Of a stretch of DNA of 5,946 nucleotides, positions 1 to 5,270 are shown piece by piece. The notes under the pieces are model-generated. The model was not told the DNA's origin. It saw only the letters and a list, made by a program, of their open reading frames with translations, and did not search any database. This DNA is from Phycisphaerae bacterium. Lineage in GTDB: Bacteria; Planctomycetota; Phycisphaerae; SM23-33. The translations under genes were made by a program, and so were the position numbers. The stretch lies in contig JASLZV010000131.1 of assembly GCA_030754715.1 (NCBI GenBank), positions 1 to 5,946 of the forward strand, given 5' to 3'. Each line of letters opens with the position of its first letter. Positions within the stretch are counted from its first letter, which is position 1.

Positions 1-1
1 C

Positions 2-400
2 GGGGGGATCGGGGGCATCGCGGGGCGGTTGGCCTACAGCGACCTGAGCGGGATGTTCTCGCTGACCTGGGACGAGGCCACGACGGTGGACCTGCCGGAG
101 AAACTCGCCCGCGCGATCGCCAGCAGTTCCAACGTCACTTGGCCTCACACGTGGGTGATGCCCAAGTACGCCACAATGGGCGAATACAAACAGTACGCCC
201 CGGCAAATCACTTCCACATGGTTTGGGACCTCTCGCCCGCGCGGCTGGAATACTGGATGGACCTTGCGAACGTGCTTTCGGTAACGCCGTGGCAAGGGCG
301 CGGTGAGCACATTGAAGGCACCGACCGCCCCCTTCCGCTTCTGTACCTGCTGAACGGCGGACAGGACATCACCAAGATGAGACGGGCGGGGAAGATGTGA
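2..400 (+). CDS. L-fucose isomerase-family protein, C-terminal part (5' end outside window)
   Basis: The frame is open from base 2 to a TGA at 398-400, so 132 residues of a longer protein are visible. A TTG at 29 could be read as a start, but the coding frame continues upstream as a Gly-rich stretch (GGIGGIAGR), so this is a truncated gene. Family ketol isomerases convert L-fucose to L-fuculose, or act on related aldoses, in the cytoplasm using Mn2+. The visible end matches the E. coli FucI C-terminus as I remember it: an ANH motif (visible residues 68-70) followed by W-x3-G-x2-IEG-x-D (97-108). The ANH histidine lies 63 residues from the end, counting itself, against 64 for the Mn2+ ligand His528 of FucI. 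The PLLYLLNGG segment and tail differ from FucI, so the sugar substrate is not certain; L-arabinose isomerase-like relatives are the alternative. The next gene is convergent, 83 bp away. No convincing terminator was seen, only a short GTGG/CCAC stem at 402-413. Confidence 0.7.
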   Translation, partial: GGIGGIAGRLAYSDLSGMFSLTWDEATTVDLPEKLARAIASSSNVTWPHTWVMPKYATMGEYKQYAPANHFHMVWDLSPARLEYWMDLANVLSVTPWQGRGEHIEGTDRPLPLLYLLNGGQDITKMRRAGKM

Positions 401-483
401 CGTGGGCACCCACAACGCTGACAAAATGTGTGAAGTTCACGAAGAGTGACAGGAGAGAGGGAAAAGCCGGATTGGAAATCTGC

Positions 484-2337
484 TCAGGGAGTTTCTCTGT
501 TTCGCCCGGCAAGCAGGACGATGTCGCGCAGGTGCTCTGCCTTCGGTGCGGCTAGCCAGCGATTGACGAAGTCCTGCGCCCCCACGACATGCGCGATGGC
601 CATCAGCGACTTGAGGTGGTAGTTCCGCTCGTCGGGCGAGCCGACCAGCATGAAGATGGTCCAGACCGGCGAGTCCTGATCGGGGAACAGCACGCCCTGC
701 TTGCAGCGGATCATGAGTATGTCAAAGACATTCTGCCCCTCCACGATGATGTGCGGGATGGCCAGGCCCGGCTGGATTACCGTACTGGATTGGTTCTCAC
801 GTTCACGGAACAACTCGAACAGTCTGGCCCGGTCGATGTTCAGGCGCGGTTCCAGCACGCGAGCGGCCTGGCGGAACAATTCGTCGGCCGGCACGGGTCC
901 GTCCAAATCGAGAATCTCGCACTCGCTGATCAGTTGATCGAACCTGTCGTGGGTGACCTCGTCCCTCTCCAGGGCGATTTGCTTGAGTTCCTCTTCCAGT
1001 TCGCTGCGATAGATGTCCCTGGAAACGACTTTTTTGACCATGTAAACAAACGCGCTTTCGCGAACAATGCGGGTGCGGACGTACAGGAGATACCAAAGCA
1101 CGCCGAACAGCGCGAACGCGCCCGTCGTGAGCAATGGAATTTTGCCCATTTCGGCGATCAGGAACAAATAGACCACGATTCCGGCCACCTGCAACCAGGG
1201 ATAAAACGGCGCCTTGTAGAGCGGGCGGTAGTTCTGAATTTTGCTGCCGCGCATGATGAGCACGGCCAGGTTCACCAGGACAAACAGCATGAGCATCATG
1301 GTGCTGGCCACTTTGACGAGATTTGGAATGCTCAAGCCAGCGATGACCACGATTATGAAGGCGCTGGTGATGAGGATGCTGACATAGGGCGTGGCGAATC
1401 GCCTGGAGACCTTTTCCACGACGCCGGGCAGCAGGCCGTCGCGGCTCATGGCCATTGGACTTCGCGAGGCAGCCAGTATCCCGCCGTTGGCGGTGGTGAC
1501 AAACGCGAGCATGGCCGCGACGGAAAGCAAGATAACCCCGGGGGAGCCGAGGAATTCCCCGGCCGCCAGGGTCAACGGCGTACGACATCCGGACAGCGTC
1601 TTGTCGTCCAGCACGCCGACGGCTACGAAGACCGCAGCGACGTACAGCAGCGTCACCACGACCACCGCGGCAAACATCCCTGCGGGGATGTTTCTCCCCG
1701 GCCGGTGGACTTCTTCGGCCACGCTGGCCACTTTCGTCAGCCCGCCGAAGGCAACGAACACCATGCCGGCGGTAGCCAGCACGCTGCCCATGCCCTTGTC
1801 CATGAACTCCGCAAAGTGCGCGTGGCGCGTCTGGCCGAGGCCAAAGGAAACGAACACCCCCAGAATGCACACCAAGACGACCACCAGGAGAACCTGAACC
1901 CCCCCGACGCCCTTGACACTCACGATGTTCAGCACGGTGAACAAAGCGCAGCCGCCGATGGCGATGGCTTTGATGGCCGACTGATCCAGTCCGGGCCAGA
2001 TGAGCGGCGCAAAGGCTCCGATACCGATGAGGGCAAAGGCGCTTTTCAGGGCGATGGACAGCCAGTTGGCCAGTCCGGCCAGCGTTCCGGGCAGCGCGCC
2101 CATGCTTCGCTCGATGAAGAAGTAACTGCCGCCGCTGCGCGGCATGGCGGTGGCCAGTTCGGCCTTGGACATCATAGCCGGGATCACCATGACGCCGGCC
2201 AGGGCGTAGGACAGGATGACGGCCGGGCCGGCCCCGGTGAACGCCAGGCCCGGCAGGACGAACAGGCCGGAACTGATCATCGCACCGGCAGCAAGGCAGA
2301 ATACCCCCCAGAATCCCAACTTACGTTTCAGTTTCAC
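484..2337 (-). CDS. APC-superfamily amino acid permease fused to a C-terminal PTS EIIA type-2 domain
   Basis: This 617-residue inner-membrane protein probably imports or exchanges amino acids. Residues 1-420 hold about twelve hydrophobic segments. The first contains GAMISSGLFVLPG (18-30), the substrate-site loop typical of APC transporters. FVAFGGLTKVASVAEEV (194-210) with HRPGRNIPAG after it matches the conserved TM6 and following loop. A charged linker (about 421-463) leads to an EIIA (fructose/mannitol/Ntr-type) domain, about 465-613. It has the core G-x-A-I-P-H with candidate phospho-His529, and NYHLKSLMAIAHV (572-584) with the second conserved His574. The residue after His529 is Ile where Gly, Ala or Cys is usual, and residue 522 is Gln where Gly or Ala is usual, so phosphorylation is plausible but unproven. 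The start is GTG; an in-frame TGA lies 21 bp upstream (2359-2361), which rules out longer versions. The Shine-Dalgarno is weak (GAG about 8 nt upstream). Substrate is unknown. The EIIA part is likely regulatory. Confidence 0.92.
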   Translation of the reverse strand: MKLKRKLGFWGVFCLAAGAMISSGLFVLPGLAFTGAGPAVILSYALAGVMVIPAMMSKAELATAMPRSGGSYFFIERSMGALPGTLAGLANWLSIALKSAFALIGIGAFAPLIWPGLDQSAIKAIAIGGCALFTVLNIVSVKGVGGVQVLLVVVLVCILGVFVSFGLGQTRHAHFAEFMDKGMGSVLATAGMVFVAFGGLTKVASVAEEVHRPGRNIPAGMFAAVVVVTLLYVAAVFVAVGVLDDKTLSGCRTPLTLAAGEFLGSPGVILLSVAAMLAFVTTANGGILAASRSPMAMSRDGLLPGVVEKVSRRFATPYVSILITSAFIIVVIAGLSIPNLVKVASTMMLMLFVLVNLAVLIMRGSKIQNYRPLYKAPFYPWLQVAGIVVYLFLIAEMGKIPLLTTGAFALFGVLWYLLYVRTRIVRESAFVYMVKKVVSRDIYRSELEEELKQIALERDEVTHDRFDQLISECEILDLDGPVPADELFRQAARVLEPRLNIDRARLFELFRERENQSSTVIQPGLAIPHIIVEGQNVFDILMIRCKQGVLFPDQDSPVWTIFMLVGSPDERNYHLKSLMAIAHVVGAQDFVNRWLAAPKAEHLRDIVLLAGRNRETP

Positions 2338-2386
2338 GGCTGAATTCTCAAAATAGAGTCATCGATACTGTCGCGAGCCTCCAGGG

Positions 2387-2416
2387 AGTGTAACCGAAGT
2401 GGGGTGCAAATCGCAA
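2387..2416 (-). promoter_or_regulatory. Possible promoter of the permease gene
   Basis: On the minus strand a TTGCGA (2411-2416) is followed after 18 bp by TACACT (2387-2392). Each box matches the sigma70 consensus at 4 of 6 positions. This would start a transcript near 2380, with a leader of roughly 40 nt before the GTG at 2337. Position is sensible but the match is weak in G/C-rich DNA, so this is only a candidate. Confidence 0.28.
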
Positions 2417-2542
2417 CGTTGTCCCCCGCCGGGGGCCAGCGGGGTCAAGGGCCCCGGAGGGTTCCCCTGGATATAAGGGTAGTGGCAGCCATGCAAAGGC
2501 CCACCCGTTCTTTTTCGCGAATCTGCCGCATGCAAGGGGAAA

Positions 2543-2737
2543 TCAGCGTTGGGGCGAGGCCTTTCGCCGGTCTGTGTCGCCTCGCCGATCCTTACCGCCG
2601 CGGCGTTCCGGGCCGATGTACCCGCCCTGATTCGTCCGCCGCTCCTTGTCGCTTCGCCGCCGCGCGGCGGGGTGAACCAGACCTGCACAAGCGCGTGCGA
2701 ACCGCTTGGGGCTGCGGGCTCTATGGGCTCTCGGCAA
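2543..2737 (-). CDS. Possible small basic protein with hexad (D/E)RRxxx repeats
   Basis: This is a 64-residue reading frame from a TTG at 2737 to a TGA at 2543-2545. I do not recognise a named family. From residue 26 the sequence falls into six-residue units: RRRSDK, ERRTNQ, GGYIGP, ERRGGK, DRRGDT, DRRKAS. RR sits at the same place in five of six units, preceded by Asp or Glu in four. The units use different synonymous codons (CGG CGG, CGC CGC, CGG CGA; GAG, GAA, GAT, GAC), which points to selection on protein rather than simple DNA repetition. Similar ERRxGxDRR strings occur in various bacterial proteins, with no function known to me. Against a real gene: the only conventional start is TTG, no good ribosome binding site precedes it, an in-frame TAA lies close upstream (2750-2752), and the first 25 residues look like random G/C-rich translation. 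It may be a small protein, the remnant of a longer gene, or chance. Confidence 0.38.
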   Translation of the reverse strand: MPRAHRARSPKRFARACAGLVHPAARRRSDKERRTNQGGYIGPERRGGKDRRGDTDRRKASPQR

Positions 2738-2814
2738 AGGGTGATTTGCTTATCTTCGTCTCCGCGAAACCACCGCCAACCCCCCGGCGGCCAGCCCCGA
2801 TGCAAGCTGGAATT

Positions 2815-3954
2815 TCAGCGGACGGGTCGCTTCCGCCTACGCTTCAACAGCAGAGGAAGGCCCGCGGCCATCATGACAAAAAACGTGGCCGGTTCAGGTG
2901 TGTGCGCGGCCACCAATCCATCGCCGTTAATTGGATCGTAATTCTGTTGCCAGAGAGCCAGGTCGGTTGAATCGACAAGCCAGTCGCGATCCCAGTCGCC
3001 CATGTTAAAGGTGTTTTGATTCTCTCCAAGCGGATCATAGTTCTGCTGCCAGATGGCCAGGTCGGTTGAGTCTACCCTCTCGTCGCCGTTGGCATCGCCT
3101 AAGAGCCCGGGTAATGAGACAAAAAGACTTTGAGCGGTATCCTGCCACGTTTCCTCCGTGGCGTCGAAAAACACCGTGTGCAGCTGGAATTCGCAAACGT
3201 CGCCTTCTTCGGGCTGGCCTTCGAACTCTCTAAGACGGAAGTAACTTTTGTTGTCGTAAGGCCGATCGATCAGGAAGGTCCCCCATCCGTAGTTCTGGTT
3301 CTCGGTGATGCTAACGGAAACACCTTCGTTCAGGCTAGCGTCGTACTGCGCCACCGACATAGTTGAGTCCAGCGAATGGATACTCATGTCATAATTGAGC
3401 GTCTGGCCGGACGCCACGACCCCCCCTTGCCGGTTAAACGCAACGTAATCGAAAAAGCGTTTCGGCGGCGCCGACAGTATTGCATAAAAGGTCTCAATGA
3501 CTGTGGCTGTGCTAAGGTTCGTCATCACGATGTCTTCGACAAGGCCGTCCGGCGTCACGGTCAGGGACGAATGCAGCTCGTAAATTCCGGCGATATTGGT
3601 TGTTCGCGAAAAACCGATCTCGCTGCCCGCATACGCCAAGCCGTTCTGAGCGGTCTGGCTGACTCCGTCCACGCTCAGCGAGAACCCCAAAGTGGTTTCG
3701 GAGGCATGGCCGCCACCGACAAAAAAGCCTCCGTTGATTTTCAGCGTGCCGGCCTGCGCGACGTTCACGTGGGGCGACCCAACAATGACGCTGCCGTTGC
3801 GGTAGATATCGCTGATCGCCCAATTCAGGTCTTCACGAACCTGAACCTCGACGTTGCCGGCGGTCAATGACATCACGGCCATTACCGGAGAGTTGCAAAT
3901 GAGGACAAAAGAACCAATCGCAACAATAACCTTGAGTAGCCTCCTTTGAGACAC
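2815..3954 (-). CDS. Secreted PEP-CTERM protein with a dockerin-type EF-hand pair
   Basis: This 379-residue protein is exported and probably sorted by an exosortase. A signal peptide has a basic start (QRRLLK), a hydrophobic core and a likely cut after VMA (residue 26). Residues 30-280 are beta-rich, of unrecognised fold. Two dockerin-like Ca2+ loops follow: D287-x-N-G-D-x-R-V-D-x-x-D298, and D320-x-D-R-D-x-L-V-D-x-x-D331, where Arg323 replaces the usual Gly. Each ends in LA(I/L)WQQNYDP. The C-terminus is a classic PEP-CTERM tail: TPEPA (352-356), a hydrophobic segment (about 357-370) and KRRRKRPVR. The start is GTG, with AGAGG (3964-3968) 9 nt upstream; a strong AAGGAGG also lies inside the first codons but no conventional start follows it in frame. 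A strong promoter lies at 4063-4090 and the gene is divergent from the first prepilin gene. No exosortase or cohesin gene is in the window. The molecular role is unknown; extracellular matrix or carbohydrate binding is a guess. Confidence 0.9.
   Translation of the reverse strand: MSQRRLLKVIVAIGSFVLICNSPVMAVMSLTAGNVEVQVREDLNWAISDIYRNGSVIVGSPHVNVAQAGTLKINGGFFVGGGHASETTLGFSLSVDGVSQTAQNGLAYAGSEIGFSRTTNIAGIYELHSSLTVTPDGLVEDIVMTNLSTATVIETFYAILSAPPKRFFDYVAFNRQGGVVASGQTLNYDMSIHSLDSTMSVAQYDASLNEGVSVSITENQNYGWGTFLIDRPYDNKSYFRLREFEGQPEEGDVCEFQLHTVFFDATEETWQDTAQSLFVSLPGLLGDANGDERVDSTDLAIWQQNYDPLGENQNTFNMGDWDRDWLVDSTDLALWQQNYDPINGDGLVAAHTPEPATFFVMMAAGLPLLLKRRRKRPVR
2933..3069 (-). repeat. Tandem near-identical dockerin-repeat DNA, 99 bp apart
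   Basis: The segments 2933-2970 and 3032-3069 are near-identical over about 38 bp (for example both contain CCAGGTCGGTTGA) and are offset by exactly 99 bp, or 33 codons. They encode the end of each EF-hand unit (VDSTDLA-(I/L)-WQQNYDP). The nucleotide match, closer than the protein would require, suggests recent duplication or gene conversion of one calcium-binding unit. Confidence 0.75.
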
Positions 3955-4062
3955 GCGATTGTACCTCTTGGTTCAAACAAGAACTTTATAAAGCACTACG
4001 AGACAATCCATATGGACCCGTATCGAAACCGCAGCCAAGAAGATTGCAACCACTCGGTAGCA

Positions 4063-4090
4063 ATTATAACGCCGGCTCAGGTTTTGTCAA
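4063..4090 (-). promoter_or_regulatory. Consensus sigma70-type promoter of the PEP-CTERM gene
   Basis: On the minus strand a perfect TTGACA (4085-4090) is followed after 16 bp by a perfect TATAAT (4063-4068). Transcription would start near 4056, giving a leader of about 100 nt before the GTG at 3954. The leader contains two perfect 10-bp palindromes, CTTTATAAAG (3984-3993) and TCCATATGGA (4007-4016). Both boxes match all six consensus bases; the spacer is 1 bp shorter than ideal. This implies strong basal expression, or a promoter that needs a repressor. Confidence 0.75.
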
Positions 4091-4105
4091 GCATAACTGC
4101 TCCAA

Positions 4106-4117
4106 GAAAGCGCTTTC
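4106..4117. promoter_or_regulatory. Perfect 12-bp palindrome GAAAGCGCTTTC, possible operator
   Basis: The site reads the same on both strands and has a central CG, as in operators of LacI/GalR-family regulators and in cre-like sites. It lies between the two divergent promoters, about 15 bp upstream of the leftward -35 box and about 46 bp upstream of the rightward one. It is centred near -55 relative to the leftward start and -88 relative to the rightward start. That suits an activator or a loop-forming repressor better than simple blocking. No regulator gene is in view. Confidence 0.45.
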
Positions 4118-4134
4118 CCCCGAAACGGTCGGGG
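4118..4134. repeat. Inverted repeat CCCCGA-aacgg-TCGGGG
   Basis: Six-base perfect arms (4118-4123 and 4129-4134) flank a 5-base centre, directly abutting the GAAAGCGCTTTC palindrome. It could be a second protein-binding site or a small stem-loop. There is no T-run on either side, so it does not look like a terminator. Confidence 0.4.
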
Positions 4135-4163
4135 CGACAGGACGATTACAGAAGCAGAAGCGG

Positions 4164-4192
4164 TTGCTCTCCGGCGTAGAGCGTGGTACAAT
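4164..4192 (+). promoter_or_regulatory. Extended -10 promoter of the first prepilin-like gene
   Basis: TTGCTC (4164-4169), a 17-bp spacer and TACAAT (4187-4192) preceded by TGG (an extended -10, TGn). The predicted start is near 4199, with a leader of about 80 nt. The same arrangement is found upstream of the second prepilin-like gene (5189-5217), agreeing at 20 of 29 positions including a TCCG just after the -35 box. That agreement raises confidence in both. Confidence 0.65.
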
Positions 4193-4245
4193 TCGTATGT
4201 AGCCGATGTTTATCCTTCATTGCTTCGGTCTCACTGGGCGGCGAA

Positions 4246-4270
4246 CTCCCACCCACGAGCAGTTTGGGAG
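4246..4270 (+). promoter_or_regulatory. Leader hairpin covering the ribosome binding site of the first prepilin-like gene
   Basis: CTCCCA (4246-4251) is the exact complement of TGGGAG (4265-4270), with a 13-nt loop. The right arm contains the likely Shine-Dalgarno GGGAG (4266-4270), 10 nt before the ATG at 4281. When folded, this stem would hide the binding site and lower translation. The second prepilin-like gene has a comparable stem at 5271-5305. A six-base match can arise by chance. Confidence 0.4.
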
Positions 4271-4280
4271 AAGATTGTTT

Positions 4281-5111
4281 ATGCGCGACAAGCAAAAGGC
4301 TTTTACTCTGATCGAACTGCTGGTGGTGATAGGCATCATCGCGACTTTGGTAACCATGCTGTTGCCTGCGTTGGGCCAAGCCCTTCGGGAAACAAAGCGG
4401 ACTGCGTGCGCCGGCAGCCTCAAAGGACTAGGCCAAGCGGCCCATGCGTATGCCGGTGACTATGAGGCGCGTTTCCCCGCGTGCACCGACTCGTCAAACA
4501 CAGAGGTTAGCAACGTGGGGTACTTTGCCTTTTCTCGCACGAAGAACCCCCACCACAGTCATTCGCGGGCATGGTTCCAACTGGTGAAGTTGAATTTTTC
4601 TGCCGCCGAGTCGTTTAGTTGTGCTGAGGACAAGAAGGTGGATGTGGGCAGCGGCATAGTCTCCGACCTTTACGATTTTCCCACCACCAGCAAGGGCAAC
4701 CCGATCAGTTACAGCATGCAAAGATCCCTGTACAAGGATAGCGACCCCCCGCCGGTGTGGGCCTTTACCCAATCGACCCCGGCTAACATGATCCTCATGG
4801 CCGACATGAACGGCCTGATGGATTGGGCAAACAACGGTGTGGCCTCCGGCGACACACAGGTCACCTGGAAAGGGCAGAGGAACAGCGTGTCACTTGGCGA
4901 CGGCGGTTCACACATCAACAGCGCCAACCACAGGCGCGACGGGCAGAACGTCCTGGCCGTGGGCGGATCCTGCCGCTGGTCCAATACGGCCTTGTGCGCA
5001 GGCGGCAACGACAACATCTACGCGCCGCACATCGGGACGCCGGGCGTCGGGACGAATCCCACCGGGGCGGAAGAACCCCACGACCAAACCGATTCATTCC
5101 TTATGCCATAG
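4281..5111 (+). CDS. Prepilin-like protein (type IV pilin/type II secretion N-terminus), paralog 1
   Basis: This 276-residue protein has a short basic leader (MRDKQKA) followed by FTLIELLVVIGIIATL, the class III signal that a prepilin peptidase cuts and N-methylates. Cleavage is predicted after Ala7; Glu12 is the conserved +5 glutamate. The -1 residue is Ala rather than the usual Gly. The hydrophobic helix spans about 8-31. Further family landmarks are C43, Y57-x-x-D60, FPA (65-67) and C114 with nearby D117. The C-terminus has NHRRDGQNVLAVGGSCRW (216-233), clearly the processing-associated H-X-DG motif (usually GQNVLFxDGHVxW), with GG in place of DG. The protein is likely a surface or envelope pseudopilin-like protein; the cargo is unknown. 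An ATG at 4281 with GGGAG 10 nt upstream is preferred over the frame's earlier start at 4206, which would put 32 residues before the cleavage site. The paralog follows after 197 bp. It is divergent from the PEP-CTERM gene. Confidence 0.9.
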   Translation: MRDKQKAFTLIELLVVIGIIATLVTMLLPALGQALRETKRTACAGSLKGLGQAAHAYAGDYEARFPACTDSSNTEVSNVGYFAFSRTKNPHHSHSRAWFQLVKLNFSAAESFSCAEDKKVDVGSGIVSDLYDFPTTSKGNPISYSMQRSLYKDSDPPPVWAFTQSTPANMILMADMNGLMDWANNGVASGDTQVTWKGQRNSVSLGDGGSHINSANHRRDGQNVLAVGGSCRWSNTALCAGGNDNIYAPHIGTPGVGTNPTGAEEPHDQTDSFLMP

Positions 5112-5125
5112 GACAACAGACTCCG

Positions 5126-5159
5126 CGGCCCGGACCCGAGGCAACCGGACCGAGGGCCG
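5126..5159 (+). terminator. Stem-loop after the first prepilin-like gene, weak terminator candidate
   Basis: CGGCCC (5126-5131) pairs with GGGCCG (5154-5159), starting 15 bp after the stop codon. The 22-nt loop contains a further CCG/CGG pairing. No T-run follows, so intrinsic termination is doubtful. The stem may instead protect the 3' end of the message. Position and the separate downstream promoter support a transcript end here. Confidence 0.3.
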
Positions 5160-5188
5160 GATGTTCCATTACTCCACTTTTCAGGGAA

Positions 5189-5217
5189 TTGCCTTCCGTA
5201 GGGGAACATGGTAGAAT
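5189..5217 (+). promoter_or_regulatory. Extended -10 promoter of the second prepilin-like gene
   Basis: TTGCCT (5189-5194), a 17-bp spacer and TAGAAT (5212-5217) preceded by TGG. The predicted start is near 5224, with a leader of about 85 nt. It matches the promoter at 4164-4192 in both boxes, the spacing, the TCCG after the -35 box and the TGGTAnAAT core. The second gene is therefore probably transcribed on its own rather than only by read-through. Confidence 0.65.
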
Positions 5218-5270
5218 ATGATGTGTGGTGCCTGGTAGCGACAGAGTTGTTTCGGCCCCGGCACCTCGAG

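Larger units (their letters stand above)
2338..2814. other. G/C-rich intergenic spacer between two minus-strand genes
   Basis: This 477-bp stretch separates the end of the PEP-CTERM gene from the start of the permease gene. It holds the small (D/E)RR-repeat reading frame (2543-2737), a possible permease promoter (2387-2416) and several G/C-only stem-loops: CCCCC-gcc-GGGGG at 2423-2435 and CCGCC/GGCGG at 2773-2790. The second lies just beyond the PEP-CTERM stop codon and could slow transcription, but has no T-run after it on the minus strand. The plus strand at 2431-2461 carries four G-runs with loops of 5, 4 and 7 nt, fitting a G-quadruplex pattern. No known RNA gene or riboswitch was recognised. 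Confidence 0.5.

Noticed and set aside
402..450. Bidirectional terminator between the convergent isomerase and permease genes
   Set aside because: Only short stems (GTGG/CCAC and TCAC/GTGA) are present, with no T-run on either strand.
803..1870. 355-residue minus-strand frame within the permease
   Set aside because: It is an out-of-frame reading of the permease gene, Arg/His/Gly-rich and without motifs. There is no sign that the permease itself is frameshifted.
589..2343. 584-residue plus-strand open frame opposite the permease
   Set aside because: It is rich in His, Asp, Gln and Gly with no recognisable domain, the usual shadow of a hydrophobic protein gene read on the other strand. The minus-strand frame has clear APC and EIIA motifs.
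2471..2496. Possible minus-strand promoter TTTGCA-16-TATATC
   Set aside because: Both boxes are poor matches, and it would sit inside G/C-rich DNA upstream of a better-placed, though still weak, candidate at 2387-2416.
2477..2515. Terminator-like GGGT...ACCC stem followed by TTCTTTTT on the plus strand
   Set aside because: The stem is only four clean pairs with a large imperfect interior, and no plus-strand gene ends upstream.
2359..2805. 148-residue minus-strand frame in the spacer, ending at the stop just upstream of the permease
   Set aside because: Composition looks random (Gly, Pro, Arg), its start is a TTG, and no motif or repeat is visible. The overlapping frame at 2543-2737 has the only protein-like pattern.
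2404..2970. 188-residue plus-strand frame spanning the spacer and the end of the PEP-CTERM gene
   Set aside because: It has no motif, runs antisense into a well-supported gene, and is explained by high G/C content with few stop codons.
4206..4280. Longer N-terminus for the first prepilin-like protein
   Set aside because: The extra 25 residues would precede the prepilin leader without resembling one, and the ATG at 4281 has a GGGAG at a good distance.
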